A stretch of 37,159 nt of DNA from Akkermansia muciniphila (GCA_945898185.1 CAMDHP010000011.1:1-37159); one strand, 5' to 3'. Counted from the stretch's first letter, positions 10,041 to 18,352 are shown. Numbers and translations: made by a program. Notes: generated by a model not told the origin, from the sequence alone.

Positions 10041-10676
10041 ATGAAACTTAAAGTTTACAGCGCAGACGGAAAAACATCCCAAGAGCAGGATTTCACTAAC
10101 ATCCCCGTGTTTGAGGGCGATCGTGGTATCCAGGCACTGAAGGAGGTCATCGTCGCAATTAATGCCAATGCCCGTCTCGGCACCCACTCCACGAAGACTC
10201 GTGGCGAGGTCTCCGGTGGCGGCAAAAAACCCTGGCGTCAAAAGGGCACCGGTCGTGCCCGTGCCGGCTCCATTCGCTCCCCCATCTGGGTCGGTGGTGG
10301 CGTCGTTTTCGGTCCCAAGCCACGCGACTACGACAAGAAGATCAATGCGCAGGTGAAGGCCTTGGCTTTCTCCCGTGCTCTTTTTGATCGCGCTGCCGCT
10401 GGTGAGATTGACGTCATCGAGAAGTGGGTGGCTTCGGCTTCCAAAACCAAGTCCATCAACGAGGTCGTTGGCCGTATCGCTCCGGTAGGCAAGATTCTTA
10501 TTGTTGACGATACCTTCCCCATCGAGGCAGCTCGCGCCGCCCGAAACATTGCCCGCGTCTCGCTCCAAGAAGCGGCCAAACTCAACTCCAAGGATCTGGC
10601 TCAGTATCGCCGCATCATTGTGAGCAGCAAGGGACTCGAGAAGATCATCGCTCGCGTCAATGGAGGTAAAAACTAA
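10041..10676 (+). CDS. rplD: 50S ribosomal protein L4
   Basis: A 211-residue L4, which lines the polypeptide exit tunnel and in E. coli represses its own S10 operon. The extended tunnel loop is recognisable at about residues 50-98 (TKTRGEVSGGGKKPWRQKGTGRARAGS...GPKPRDY). An AAGGAGG motif (10025-10031) sits 9 bases before the ATG, one of the best Shine-Dalgarno sequences here. The stop TAA overlaps the rplW start as TAATG. Confidence 0.97.
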   Translation: MKLKVYSADGKTSQEQDFTNIPVFEGDRGIQALKEVIVAINANARLGTHSTKTRGEVSGGGKKPWRQKGTGRARAGSIRSPIWVGGGVVFGPKPRDYDKKINAQVKALAFSRALFDRAAAGEIDVIEKWVASASKTKSINEVVGRIAPVGKILIVDDTFPIEAARAARNIARVSLQEAAKLNSKDLAQYRRIIVSSKGLEKIIARVNGGKN

Positions 10677-10957
10677 TGAACGCCCTTAAAGTCCTCAACC
10701 ACCTCGTGCTCACCGAGAAGTCTAACCGACTTTCTTCAGAGCTCGGCCAATACACCTTCGAGGTTTCGCCCAAGGCCACTAAGCACACCATTGCTACGGC
10801 CATCGAGCAGACCTTCAAGGTTAAGGTCACCCGCGTGAACACCCAGAATATCGTGGGTAAACCCAAGAAAACCCGCAAGGGACGTCCGATGACCACTTCT
10901 TCATACAAGAAGGCTATCGTAACGCTCAAGGCTGGCGACAAAATCGAGCTCGTCTAA
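10676..10957 (+). CDS. rplW: 50S ribosomal protein L23
   Basis: A 93-residue L23, located at the exit of the peptide tunnel, where trigger factor and SRP dock. It opens with LKVLNHLVLTEKSNRLSS, the usual VLxxPxxTEKS region with Pro replaced by Leu. It continues through YTFEVSPKATKHTIATAIEQTFKVKVTRVNT and the basic KKTRKGRP stretch. The start overlaps the rplD stop by one base and is preceded by GGAGG, consistent with translational coupling. Confidence 0.96.
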   Translation: MNALKVLNHLVLTEKSNRLSSELGQYTFEVSPKATKHTIATAIEQTFKVKVTRVNTQNIVGKPKKTRKGRPMTTSSYKKAIVTLKAGDKIELV

Positions 10958-10987
10958 TTAACGCGCCCCCAACCAGGAACCTACCAC

Positions 10988-11854
10988 ATGGCTCTCAAAA
11001 GTTTTCGCCCGCTCACGCCGTCCCAGCGTTTCACAACGCTGAATAAGGACGAGACGATCACCGCCAAACGTCCGGAACGCGCCCTTGTTTACTCCCAGAG
11101 TAAATCCGGTGGCCGTAACGTCTATGGTCGTATCACCAGTCGCCGCCGAGGCGGTGGCCACAAGCGCCTGCATCGCATTGTCGATTTCAAGCGCAACATC
11201 CTCGACATCCCGGCTAAGGTCCAGGCTATCGAGTATGATCCTAACCGCTCCGCCCGCCTAGCCCTTGTGGCCTACGCGAACGGAGAAAAGCGCTACATCA
11301 TTGCTCCCCTCGGACTGAAGATTGGCGACACAATCGTTACTTCTAACAAGGCCACGACGAATGATTTCATCATCGGGAACAACTTTCCGCTGGCACTCAT
11401 CCCGCCTTCCACCAAGTTGAACTGTGTCGAACTTGTCCCGGGTCGCGGTGCCCAGATGGGGCGCACCGCTGGCACTTTCGTCGAGCTCATCAACGTTGAG
11501 AATGGCTCCGCCCAGCTCAAGATGCCTTCCGGCGAAGTCCGTTTGGTCAACCCGAAGTGCCGCGCCACCATTGGCGAAGTGGGCAACGGTGACCACATGA
11601 ACCAGTCGCTGGGTAAAGCCGGGCGCAACCGCTGGCTCGGCAAGCGTCCCCGCCAGCGCGGTGTCGCGATGAACCCGGTCGATCACCCCAACGGCGGTGG
11701 TCAGGGTAAATCCAAGGGCGGCGGCGGTCGCCAGCATCTCGTATCTCCTTGGGGTCAACTTGCAAAAGGCTTCCCGACCCGCAAGCGTTCCAAGCTCTCC
11801 AACAGCCAGATCCTTGTGCGCCACAATGGCCGCAAGCCCCGCGGCAAGAAGTAA
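10988..11854 (+). CDS. rplB: 50S ribosomal protein L2
   Basis: A 288-residue L2 (family about 275), which binds near the peptidyl transferase centre and joins the subunits. Typical blocks are RRRGGGHKRLHRIVDFKRN (53-70), AIEYDPNRSARLALV and the C-terminal RGVAMNPVDHP with His233, the equivalent of the functionally important E. coli His229. The next motif reads HPNGGGQG instead of the usual HPHGGGEG, so the second His is Asn. A weak AGGAA lies before the ATG. rpsS follows 18 bases later. Confidence 0.97.
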   Translation: MALKSFRPLTPSQRFTTLNKDETITAKRPERALVYSQSKSGGRNVYGRITSRRRGGGHKRLHRIVDFKRNILDIPAKVQAIEYDPNRSARLALVAYANGEKRYIIAPLGLKIGDTIVTSNKATTNDFIIGNNFPLALIPPSTKLNCVELVPGRGAQMGRTAGTFVELINVENGSAQLKMPSGEVRLVNPKCRATIGEVGNGDHMNQSLGKAGRNRWLGKRPRQRGVAMNPVDHPNGGGQGKSKGGGGRQHLVSPWGQLAKGFPTRKRSKLSNSQILVRHNGRKPRGKK

Positions 11855-11872
11855 TCCCATCGCTCAACTACC

Positions 11873-12148
11873 ATGGCTCGTTCCATCAAAAAAGGCTTCT
11901 TTGTTGACTACCACCTCCTCGAGAAGATCGAGAAGGCGGTCAAGTCTCCTACAAGGAAGCCCATCCAAACCTGGTCCCGTCGCTCGACCATCACTCCCGA
12001 TTTCATCGGCCATACCTTCAGTGTGCACAATGGCAAGGCGTTCATCGCCGTCCACGTCACTGAGAATATGGTGGGCCACAAGCTCGGCGAGTTCTCGCCC
12101 ACCCGGACCTTCAAGGCTCACGGTGGTATGACCCGCAAAGAAATGTAA
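11873..12148 (+). CDS. rpsS: 30S ribosomal protein S19
   Basis: A 91-residue S19 of normal length, which pairs with S13 in the 30S head. Family motifs are [19 protein letters not shown] at the start, then [23 protein letters not shown] and [18 protein letters not shown]. The start context ACTACCATG lacks a Shine-Dalgarno. The next gene is not rplV as usual but a small exported protein. Confidence 0.97.
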   Translation: MARSIKKGFFVDYHLLEKIEKAVKSPTRKPIQTWSRRSTITPDFIGHTFSVHNGKAFIAVHVTENMVGHKLGEFSPTRTFKAHGGMTRKEM

Positions 12149-12174
12149 GTGTTGGCGCTTTACCTTTTCCCCCG

Positions 12175-12525
12175 ATGTTTCCTCGTTTTCACCGCTCGCT
12201 TCTTGCTTTGATCATCGCCGTCTCCGGCGCGGGCACGCTTGCGGCCGCAGTGAACATCGATCGGTCCATCGGGGAGGCAAAGATCGCCTTTATCGAAGCA
12301 ACTTCTGCCGCTGATCTGGTCGTTCTTGACGCCGGCTTCGAGGCAGGGCTCCGCCAAAGCATGGTTTGTCAGGTTTCTCGCGCCGGTGAGACACTTGGCA
12401 AAGTCCTCTTGGTTGAGCTTCGGTCAAGTGCATCCACCGCGCTTATCCTAAATCTTACCGCCGGTCGCTCTCTGCAACTCGGAGACGTCGTCACCGTTCA
12501 AACCGTTTCAACACGTAATAACTAA
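12175..12525 (+). CDS. Small exported protein of unknown function inside the S10 operon
   Basis: A 116-residue protein, not recognised as a ribosomal protein. The N-terminus is a signal-peptide-like segment (MFPRFHRSLLALIIAVSGAGTLAAA, cleavage likely after about residue 25), so it is probably periplasmic. The rest is acidic to neutral and hydrophobic, with VVLDAGFEAGLRQSMVCQVSR, LGKVLLVELRSS and GRSLQLGDVVTVQTV. That pattern resembles small beta-barrel domains such as the C-terminal part of FlgT-like proteins, but this is only an impression. It lies 26 bases after rpsS and 65 bases before rplV on the same strand, so it is likely cotranscribed. Confidence 0.8.
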   Translation: MFPRFHRSLLALIIAVSGAGTLAAAVNIDRSIGEAKIAFIEATSAADLVVLDAGFEAGLRQSMVCQVSRAGETLGKVLLVELRSSASTALILNLTAGRSLQLGDVVTVQTVSTRNN

Positions 12526-12590
12526 ACTAAAAGGATAGGGCAGGGGACTCGCTCTCCGGTTACTGTCGCCTCTAAAAGGAATCTTATCTC

Positions 12591-12932
12591 ATGGAAGTCC
12601 AAGCAATCACCCGCTACGCGCGCATGTCCCCTAAAAAGGTGCGTGAAGTAGCTGTTACCATCCAAGGCCGCTCCGCCCCCGATGCGGTAGATCTTCTCTC
12701 GATGATCCCGCGCAAGTCGGCTCAGCTCATCAATAAGACGCTCAAGAGCGCCATCGCAAACGCTGAGAACAACAACAACCTTTCCGCTGATAACCTCACC
12801 GTGAAGAGTGCGATCGTTGATCAGGGTCCGGTCCTCAAGCGCTTCAAGGCTGGAGCTCGCGGCACCGCGATGCCCCGTCGCAAGAAAATGTCCCACATCA
12901 CTATCGTCCTCAGCGACGGCAACTCCAACTAA
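12591..12932 (+). CDS. rplV: 50S ribosomal protein L22
   Basis: A 113-residue L22, whose long beta hairpin lines the exit tunnel at the macrolide-sensitive constriction. It shows the usual ITRYARMSPKKVREVAVTIQGRS start and the hairpin KRFKAGARGTAMPRRKKMSHITIVLSD at the C-terminus. AAAAGGA upstream of the ATG can serve as a ribosome-binding site, which suits a gene placed after an inserted cistron. rpsC begins 9 bases after its stop. Confidence 0.97.
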   Translation: MEVQAITRYARMSPKKVREVAVTIQGRSAPDAVDLLSMIPRKSAQLINKTLKSAIANAENNNNLSADNLTVKSAIVDQGPVLKRFKAGARGTAMPRRKKMSHITIVLSDGNSN

Positions 12933-12941
12933 GACACCACC

Positions 12942-13574
12942 ATGGGCCAAAAAACCAATCCCACCGGCTTCCGTCTCGCCGTCCGCCGCAACTGGCTTTC
13001 CCGCTGGTATGCTCCTAAGAAGGACTTCGCCAAGCTTCTTTACGAGGACCAGATCATTCGTGAGAAGCTGATGGAGAAACTCAAGCAGGCCTCCGTGCCC
13101 CGCATCTTTATCGAGCGCGCTTCAAACCGCGTCCGCGTTAAGATCTTCACCGCTCGTCCCGGTATCGTCATCGGCCGCAAGGGCGCCGAGGTCGAGAACA
13201 TCAAGGCCGAACTCGCAAAGCTCACCGGCAAGGAAATCCTCCTCGATATCCAAGAGGTGAAGAAGCCCGAGACTGAGGCCATGCTCGTCGCAGAAAACGT
13301 TGCTCTCCAGCTCGAGCGTCGCATCGCTTTCCGTCGCGCCATGAAGAAGGCCGTCGAGACCGCGATGAGCCTCGGTGCCGAAGGTATCCGGATCCAGTGC
13401 TCCGGCCGCCTCGGTGGCTCCGACATCGCTCGCCGTGAATGGCAGCGTAAGGGCCGCGTTCCCCTCCACACCCTCCGCGAAAACATCGATTACGGCTTCT
13501 TTGAGGCTCACACCCTTTTCGGCAAAATCGGCGTTAAGTGCTGGATCTGCAAAAAGGAAGAACCCGCCGCCTAA
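12942..13574 (+). CDS. rpsC: 30S ribosomal protein S3
   Basis: A 210-residue S3, part of the mRNA entry channel and helicase of the 30S subunit. It starts [12 protein letters not shown], has a KH domain with the GxxG loop GRKG at 78-81, and a C-terminal S3 domain ([24 protein letters not shown]...[13 protein letters not shown]). The start context ACACCACCATG lacks a Shine-Dalgarno. The stop codon lies in the loop of a hairpin (13558-13585). Confidence 0.97.
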   Translation: MGQKTNPTGFRLAVRRNWLSRWYAPKKDFAKLLYEDQIIREKLMEKLKQASVPRIFIERASNRVRVKIFTARPGIVIGRKGAEVENIKAELAKLTGKEILLDIQEVKKPETEAMLVAENVALQLERRIAFRRAMKKAVETAMSLGAEGIRIQCSGRLGGSDIARREWQRKGRVPLHTLRENIDYGFFEAHTLFGKIGVKCWICKKEEPAA

Positions 13575-13587
13575 GGCAGGTTCTTTT
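13558..13587 (+). terminator. Hairpin spanning the rpsC stop codon
   Basis: AAGAACC (13558-13564) pairs with GGTTCTT (13579-13585), and inside it GCC pairs with GGC around the loop GCCTAA, which contains the TAA stop. A short TTTT follows. The hairpin could be a weak terminator, an attenuator or an RNA processing/stability element, since rplP follows in the same operon. Confidence 0.5.
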
Positions 13588-13618
13588 AAACCAACCACTT
13601 ATCTAGGAGAATCCTCTC

Positions 13619-14044
13619 ATGGCATCCCTCTCACCCGCCCGCACAAAATACCGCAAATCGCAGAAAGGCTCCCTAAAGGGCAATGCGAAGCGTGGTAACA
13701 CCCTCGCCTTCGGCGAATTCGGTCTCCAGTCGCTTTCTCGCGGCCCCATGACCGGTCGCCAGATTGAAGCCGCTCGCGTCTGTATCGCTCGCCACCTTAA
13801 GCGCAAGGGCAAAATCTGGATCCGCGTGTTTCCCCACAAGCCCGTCACCAAGAAGCCCGCCGAAGTTCGAATGGGTTCGGGTAAGGGTGGTGTGGAATAC
13901 TACGTTGCTCAAATCAAGCCCGGCGCCGTGCTGTTCGAGCTCGGTGGCGTCCCGGCCACCATCGCCAAAGAGGCCTTCCGTCTCGCCGATGCCAAGTTGC
14001 CGTTCAAGTGCCGCTTCATTGTCCGCGAGGGCACTGCCGTCTAA
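13619..14044 (+). CDS. rplP: 50S ribosomal protein L16
   Basis: A 141-residue L16, which helps position the aminoacyl-tRNA in the A site of the 50S subunit. Motifs are [23 protein letters not shown], the basic [40 protein letters not shown] segment, and a normal C-terminus. A clear AGGAGA ribosome-binding site precedes the ATG by about 10 bases. rpmC follows after 24 bases. Confidence 0.97.
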   Translation: MASLSPARTKYRKSQKGSLKGNAKRGNTLAFGEFGLQSLSRGPMTGRQIEAARVCIARHLKRKGKIWIRVFPHKPVTKKPAEVRMGSGKGGVEYYVAQIKPGAVLFELGGVPATIAKEAFRLADAKLPFKCRFIVREGTAV

Positions 14045-14068
14045 CCCTCCCCTGGAGAACCCACACTC

Positions 14069-14263
14069 ATGAAAGCCAAGGAAATCAAAGAACTCTCCCA
14101 GGTCGAGATCGACACCAAACTTCGCGAATACCGCGAGAAACTTCTTCACCTGCGTCTGCGCAAGCAGACCGGTCAGGTCGAGAAAACTCACGAACTCCGC
14201 TCTCTCCGCAAGGACATCGCCCGCCTCGAAACCGTCCGCAACCAAAAGCAAGTGGCCGCCTGA
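14069..14263 (+). CDS. rpmC: 50S ribosomal protein L29
   Basis: A 64-residue L29, a helical hairpin protein near the tunnel exit. It begins [56 protein letters not shown], the usual L29 pattern. A GGAGA motif lies upstream of the start. The TGA stop is the loop of a compact hairpin that runs to 14272 and is followed by TTTT. Confidence 0.97.
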   Translation: MKAKEIKELSQVEIDTKLREYREKLLHLRLRKQTGQVEKTHELRSLRKDIARLETVRNQKQVAA

Positions 14264-14276
14264 GGCGCAGCCTTTT
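14254..14276 (+). terminator. Hairpin with the rpmC stop codon as its loop
   Basis: GGC-CGCC (14254-14260) pairs with GGCG (14264-14267) and GCC (14270-14272), leaving a CA bulge. The loop is exactly the TGA stop codon, and TTTT follows. Its small size makes it a possible weak terminator or RNA stability element before rpsQ. Confidence 0.4.
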
Positions 14277-14290
14277 AACGAGTAAACATC

Positions 14291-14608
14291 ATGGCCACTC
14301 CCGCCCGCAATTCCCGCAAAACGCTCATCGGCTTCGTTTCAAGCCGCTCCGGTGACAAGTCAGTCAAGGTCACCGTCCCCTTCAAGGTTCCGCATCCCCG
14401 CTACCAGAAGGTCATCAATCGTAAAACTGTTGTGCACGCTCACGATGAGCAGAATGCCTCCAAAGTCGGCGACAAAGTCGAAATCATGGAGACGCGCCCC
14501 ATTAGTCGCCTCAAGCGTTGGCGTATCATCAAAATCATCGAGGTCGCCCTCACCGCCGACGTCGCCGCCGTGTCCGAACAGGACGTCGTCGCCAGTATCA
14601 AAGCCTAA
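14291..14608 (+). CDS. rpsQ: 30S ribosomal protein S17
   Basis: A 105-residue S17, an OB-fold 16S rRNA-binding protein of early 30S assembly. The core is typical: KTLIGFVSSRSGDKSVKVTV, then RYQKVINRKTVVHAHDEQN and GDKVEIMETRPISRLKRWRI. It has roughly 20 more residues than the E. coli form at the C-terminus (about 86-105, ALTADVAAVSEQDVVASIKA), predicted non-conserved. It lies between rpmC and rplN as expected. Confidence 0.96.
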   Translation: MATPARNSRKTLIGFVSSRSGDKSVKVTVPFKVPHPRYQKVINRKTVVHAHDEQNASKVGDKVEIMETRPISRLKRWRIIKIIEVALTADVAAVSEQDVVASIKA

Positions 14609-14626
14609 CCCTCAGGAGAAACTCAA

Positions 14627-14992
14627 ATGCTACAACTCCGTTCCTTTATTGATATTGCCGACAACACGGGCGCCCGCCGCGCCATGATGATCAGCAAAAA
14701 AGGTCAGAACACCACCACCGCCGGCGTAGGCGACATTATCACTATCCACATCAAGGATAGCGCTACCGATGCCTCCGTTAAGAAAGGTGAAGTCGCCAAG
14801 GCCGTGGTTATTCGCACCAAAGCCCCCGTCCGGCGCTCCGACGGCTCTTACCTTCGTTTTGATTCCAACGCGGTCGTCATCATCGGCGCCGACGGAAATC
14901 CGAAGGGCACCCGTATCTTTGGCCCGGTCGCCCGCGAGCTCCGTGCCAAGAACTTCATGAAGATCATTTCGCTCGCTCCGGAGGTTCTCTAA
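14627..14992 (+). CDS. rplN: 50S ribosomal protein L14
   Basis: A 121-residue L14 (usual 122), which sits at the subunit interface where silencing factor RsfS can bind. The sequence runs [22 protein letters not shown], then [39 protein letters not shown] and [19 protein letters not shown] lies upstream of the ATG. rplX starts one base after the stop, with the GGAGG near the rplN C-terminus acting as its ribosome-binding site. Confidence 0.97.
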   Translation: MLQLRSFIDIADNTGARRAMMISKKGQNTTTAGVGDIITIHIKDSATDASVKKGEVAKAVVIRTKAPVRRSDGSYLRFDSNAVVIIGADGNPKGTRIFGPVARELRAKNFMKIISLAPEVL

Positions 14993-14993
14993 A

Positions 14994-15266
14994 ATGGCTA
15001 CTAAATACCACGTCAAACGCGGCGAAGAAGTCGTCGTAATCGCCGGCGCTCATAAAGGAAAATCCGGGAAGGTTCTCGAATTCCTTGGCGCCAAACAACG
15101 CGCCCGCGTCGAGGGCGTCGCACTCGTCAAGCGCCACTTGAAGAAGTCGCAGGAGAATCCGAACGGCGCGATCGTCGAACGGGAAGGCTCCGTGCACATC
15201 TCCAATCTCCAATCCAAGACGGCTTACGCTGCTTCCAAGAAGCGTTCCGTCAACGTAAGGGCTTAA
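14994..15266 (+). CDS. rplX: 50S ribosomal protein L24
   Basis: A 90-residue L24, an early assembly initiator protein on 23S rRNA with a KOW motif (HVKRGEEVVVIAGAHKGKSGKVLEF, about residues 5-28). It is on the short side for the family (about 75-105). The C-terminal part contains KRHLKKSQENPNGAIVEREGSVHISNLQ, also typical. The GGAGG used for initiation lies within the end of rplN, implying coupling. A terminator-like hairpin follows at 15290. Confidence 0.97.
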   Translation: MATKYHVKRGEEVVVIAGAHKGKSGKVLEFLGAKQRARVEGVALVKRHLKKSQENPNGAIVEREGSVHISNLQSKTAYAASKKRSVNVRA

Positions 15267-15289
15267 TCTTTCGAGATAATCCTTGCTAA

Positions 15290-15323
15290 GGGTGGGGTTC
15301 CATTCTGTAACCTCACTCTTTTT
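15290..15323 (+). terminator. Terminator-like hairpin between rplX and rplE
   Basis: GGGTGGGGTT (15290-15299) can pair with AACCTCACTC (15309-15318) as a 10-bp stem with two G-U pairs and a 9-base loop. Five T residues follow directly (15319-15323). It lies in a 127-base gap in the middle of the spc operon and is probably an attenuator or partial terminator. Confidence 0.65.
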
Positions 15324-15393
15324 CGTCTCTCCTCCCTAATCAACAAAACACTCAACCGGTCGTCGGGTCGGAAATCCGGCGGTTAAACCATCC

Positions 15394-15993
15394 ATGAGCA
15401 CAAAACGCGTTCCCTTTCTTAAACAGCAGTATCTCGAACAGATCGTTCCCGAATTGATCAAAATTCGCGGCTACAAAAACAAATACGAGGTTCCCGGACT
15501 GACCAAAATCAGCCTCAATACCGGTATTGACGCCGAGGCCGATAAAAACCAAATCGCTGACATCGTTCGCGATCTAGCCGCAATCTCCGGTCAGAAGCCT
15601 GTTTTGGCCAAGTCCAAGAAGGCCATCTCCAATTTCAAGCTTCGCCAAGGTCAGACCGTCGGCGCCTATGTTACCCTCCGTGGCGACGCCATGTGGGATT
15701 TCCTCTATCGCCTCCTTGCAGTTGCACTCCCCACCATTCGCGACTTCCGCGGCGTGCATTCCAAGTTCGACGGTCAGGGTAACTACACCCTCGGTATTTC
15801 CGATTTCACAATCTTCCCGGAGATCGTCGTGGAAAACGTTAAGAAGAGCATGGGCCTTGATATCAATATCGTGACCTCAGCCCTCACCGACGACGAGGGA
15901 CGCGAGTTGCTCAAGCTCCTCGGCATGCCCTTCCGTCGCACCGATGCGCAAATTGCCGCCAGTGCCGCCGCAGCCAAGTCCAACGCAGCATAA
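15394..15993 (+). CDS. rplE: 50S ribosomal protein L5
   Basis: A 199-residue L5 (E. coli 179), which binds 5S rRNA and contacts the P-site tRNA. Conserved blocks are [91 protein letters not shown] and the C-terminal [10 protein letters not shown]. The extra length is about 15 Ala-rich residues at the end and a few at the start. There is no Shine-Dalgarno before the ATG, and the preceding gap holds a terminator-like hairpin. Confidence 0.97.
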   Translation: MSTKRVPFLKQQYLEQIVPELIKIRGYKNKYEVPGLTKISLNTGIDAEADKNQIADIVRDLAAISGQKPVLAKSKKAISNFKLRQGQTVGAYVTLRGDAMWDFLYRLLAVALPTIRDFRGVHSKFDGQGNYTLGISDFTIFPEIVVENVKKSMGLDINIVTSALTDDEGRELLKLLGMPFRRTDAQIAASAAAAKSNAA

Positions 15994-16004
15994 CTTTTAC
16001 CGCC

Positions 16005-16310
16005 ATGCCCAAGACATCAGCCATCAAACGTAACGAGAAACGTAAGAATCTCGTGGTGAAATTCGCCGCCAAGCGCATCGAGCTCAAAGCCGCTCTCATC
16101 AACCCCGCGTTGACCAACGAAGAATTCTTCGCAGCCTCCAAGGCTCTCCAGAAACTCCCCCGTAATTCTTCGCCAGTTCGGGTGCGGAATCGGTGCAGCC
16201 TAAGCGGACGTCCCCGCGCCTTCATACGTAAATACGGCGTCTCCCGTATCACCTTCCGCGAACTTGCCCTCAACGGGAAGATCCCCGGCGTTACCAAGTC
16301 CTCCTGGTAA
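16005..16310 (+). CDS. rpsN: 30S ribosomal protein S14, zinc-free long form
   Basis: A 101-residue S14 of the long, E. coli-like type, in the 30S head. It lacks the CxxC...CxxC zinc ribbon of the short form; the region reads [32 protein letters not shown] with a single Cys. It starts 11 bases after rplE. An 87-base gap with a small hairpin separates it from rpsH. Confidence 0.97.
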   Translation: MPKTSAIKRNEKRKNLVVKFAAKRIELKAALINPALTNEEFFAASKALQKLPRNSSPVRVRNRCSLSGRPRAFIRKYGVSRITFRELALNGKIPGVTKSSW

Positions 16311-16334
16311 ACATTTTCGGTCCTCGGGAGTAGC

Positions 16335-16352
16335 GCGCATTGTAAGATGCGC
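16335..16352 (+). promoter_or_regulatory. Small hairpin between rpsN and rpsH
   Basis: GCGCAT (16335-16340) and ATGCGC (16347-16352) form a perfect 6-bp stem around TGTAAG. No T-run follows, so it is not a terminator. Whether it is a binding site for a ribosomal protein is unknown. Confidence 0.35.
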
Positions 16353-16397
16353 CGGATATGACCCGCGGGCTTACTTAAATCCACAACATCCACCACT

Positions 16398-16790
16398 ATG
16401 ACCGATCCAGTCAGCGACTTCCTCACCCGCCTGCGAAATGCTTCGCGTGCTGGCCAATCCCAAACGAGCGCCCCTCACTCCAAATTGAAGGAGAGTATCG
16501 CCGCCATCCTCAAGAACGAAGGGTTCATCGTGGATTATACAAACGGAGCAGACTCCCAAGGTCACAAGACCCTCGTCGTTACCCTCAAGTATGTTGATAG
16601 CGCGCCCGCGTTCACCAACCTCTCCCGTATTTCGACCCCCGGCCGTCGTCTCTACGTCGGCTACACTGAGATTCCCCGCGTCCTCAATGGTCTCGGCATC
16701 AGCATCCTCTCGACCTCCAAGGGCCTCAAGACCAACTCACAAGCGCGCCGCGAGAAACTCGGCGGCGAGCTCGTCGCCAACGTCTGGTAA
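16398..16790 (+). CDS. rpsH: 30S ribosomal protein S8
   Basis: A 130-residue S8, a central organiser of the 30S platform and, in E. coli, the repressor of the spc operon. It starts MTDPVSDFLTRLRNASRAG and ends with the signature GLGISILSTSKGLKTNSQARREKLGGELVANVW. Length matches the family. There is no clear Shine-Dalgarno. rplF follows 18 bases later. Confidence 0.97.
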   Translation: MTDPVSDFLTRLRNASRAGQSQTSAPHSKLKESIAAILKNEGFIVDYTNGADSQGHKTLVVTLKYVDSAPAFTNLSRISTPGRRLYVGYTEIPRVLNGLGISILSTSKGLKTNSQARREKLGGELVANVW

Positions 16791-16808
16791 CCAAAGGAAC
16801 CATCCATC

Positions 16809-17345
16809 ATGTCACGCGTAGGTAAAATTCCAGTTCCCATTCCCGACAAGGTCAAAGTCGACGTCAACGCCCACACCGTCTCCGTCGAGGGCCCCAAGGG
16901 TAAAACCAGCCGCACTTTCGCGCCGGTCGTTTCCATCACCTTGGCCGACAAAACCATCACCGTCGCCCCGCTCGACGACAGCCGCTTTTCCCGAGCCATG
17001 TTCGGCACCGTTCGTTCGGTGATCGCCGGCATGGTTCAGGGTGCTTCCCAAGGCTACTCCAAGGACCTCGAAATCCAAGGCGTCGGCTTCAAAGCCGCTC
17101 TCAAGGGAAAGCAGCTCGATCTCGCGCTCGGCTACTCCCACCCGATCCTCTACGACATCCCGGAGGGCATCAAAATCACTGTCACCGATCAGACCAAGTT
17201 GAAGGTCGAGGGCGCAGACAAGCAGGTGGTCGGTCAAGTGACTGCCGCTATTCGCTCCTTCTATCCGCCTGAGCCCTACAAGGGCAAGGGCGTTCGTATC
17301 GTCGGCGAACGCGTTCGTCGCAAGGAAGGCAAGACCGTCGCCTAA
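16809..17345 (+). CDS. rplF: 50S ribosomal protein L6
   Basis: A 178-residue L6 with the usual two tandem domains, located near the factor-binding site of the 50S subunit. It begins MSRVGKIPVPIPDKVKVDVN, has VEGPKGKTSRTF, and ends with YPPEPYKGKGVRIVGERVRRKEGKT, the conserved C-terminal rRNA-binding segment. AAAGGA precedes the ATG and can act as a ribosome-binding site. Confidence 0.97.
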   Translation: MSRVGKIPVPIPDKVKVDVNAHTVSVEGPKGKTSRTFAPVVSITLADKTITVAPLDDSRFSRAMFGTVRSVIAGMVQGASQGYSKDLEIQGVGFKAALKGKQLDLALGYSHPILYDIPEGIKITVTDQTKLKVEGADKQVVGQVTAAIRSFYPPEPYKGKGVRIVGERVRRKEGKTVA

Positions 17346-17395
17346 CCGCGATCGTCTTCTTCTCAACCGTAACTTCTACCCAGGCCGATTAAGCC

Positions 17396-17758
17396 ATGAA
17401 TACTATCCGCAAAGCCAGTCTCCTTCAGAAACGCCGCTGGCGCATCCGCAAAAAAGTGACGGGCACCGCCCTTCGCCCCCGTCTTGCTGTGAAATTCAGC
17501 GGCAAGCACATCTATGCCCAAGCGGTGAACGACGAGCTCGGCACCACTTTGGTATTCCTCTCCAGCCTCGACGCCGATCTTCGTGCCAAGAAGCTTTCAG
17601 CCAACGTCTCGGGGGCCAAGTCCCTCGGCGAGGCCTTCGCCGCCATGGCTAAAGCTGCCGGCATCGAGTCCGTCGTTTTCGACCGCTCGGGTGCTCCCTA
17701 TCACGGTAAGGTCAAGGTCTTCGCCGAAGCCGCCCGCGCCAGTGGTCTTAACTTCTGA
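17396..17758 (+). CDS. rplR: 50S ribosomal protein L18
   Basis: A 120-residue L18, one of the 5S rRNA-binding proteins. Typical features are the basic N-terminus ([21 protein letters not shown]), [12 protein letters not shown], and the C-terminal [27 protein letters not shown]. It lies 50 bases after rplF, and rpsE starts 8 bases after its stop. Confidence 0.97.
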   Translation: MNTIRKASLLQKRRWRIRKKVTGTALRPRLAVKFSGKHIYAQAVNDELGTTLVFLSSLDADLRAKKLSANVSGAKSLGEAFAAMAKAAGIESVVFDRSGAPYHGKVKVFAEAARASGLNF

Positions 17759-17766
17759 TCCCCACC

Positions 17767-18288
17767 ATGAGCAATTTTAGCAACAACAACAGCCGCCGCA
17801 ACGATCGTGATCGCGGCTCCGACAATGACGGTCCGTCAATGTTCGAGAAGATCGTCTTCATCAATCGCTGCGCCAAGGTGGTTAAGGGCGGCCGTCGCTT
17901 CAGCTTCGCCGCCTTGTGCGTCGTTGGTGATCGCGCCGGCAACGTCGGCATCGGCTACGGCCGCGCCAACGAGGTTCCCGAGGCAATCAAGAAGTCCACT
18001 GAGGGCGCCAAGAAGCGTCTGGTGAACGTCAAGCTTCGCGGGGACACTATTCCGCACGAGGTTTCCGGCGCTTACGACGGTGGCAAGGTTCTTCTTCGCC
18101 CCGCCACGCCCGGCACTGGCCTTATCGCCGGTGGCGGCGTCCGCGCTGTCCTCGAAGCCGCAGGCATCAAAAATATCCTGACTAAGTCGTCTGGTTCCAG
18201 CAACCACATCGCCATCGTTAACGCGACCCTCGCCGCGCTTCTTCAGTTGAAGACTGCGGAACAATACGCCGCCATCCGCAAGGCTTGA
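17767..18288 (+). CDS. rpsE: 30S ribosomal protein S5
   Basis: A 173-residue S5, at the mRNA entry site and involved in accuracy of decoding. The N-terminus (about 24 residues) is Asn/Asp/Arg-rich and disordered-looking. The S5 N-domain follows with [29 protein letters not shown] and [18 protein letters not shown], then the C-domain with [24 protein letters not shown]. The start context CCCCACCATG lacks a Shine-Dalgarno. rpmD (L30), which usually follows, is absent. Confidence 0.97.
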   Translation: MSNFSNNNSRRNDRDRGSDNDGPSMFEKIVFINRCAKVVKGGRRFSFAALCVVGDRAGNVGIGYGRANEVPEAIKKSTEGAKKRLVNVKLRGDTIPHEVSGAYDGGKVLLRPATPGTGLIAGGGVRAVLEAAGIKNILTKSSGSSNHIAIVNATLAALLQLKTAEQYAAIRKA

Positions 18289-18328
18289 GCGTAGTATCCG
18301 ATAACTCACACTAACAAACAATCCGAGT

Positions 18329-18352
18329 CCCGCCCGCCTAGTGCGCGGCGGG
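18329..18352 (+). promoter_or_regulatory. GC-rich hairpin between rpsE and rplO
   Basis: CCCGCCCGC (18329-18337) pairs with GCG-c-GGCGGG (18343-18352), a 9-bp stem with one bulged C and the loop CTAGT. It occupies the 83-base gap where rpmD would normally be. No T-run follows. Confidence 0.45.
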
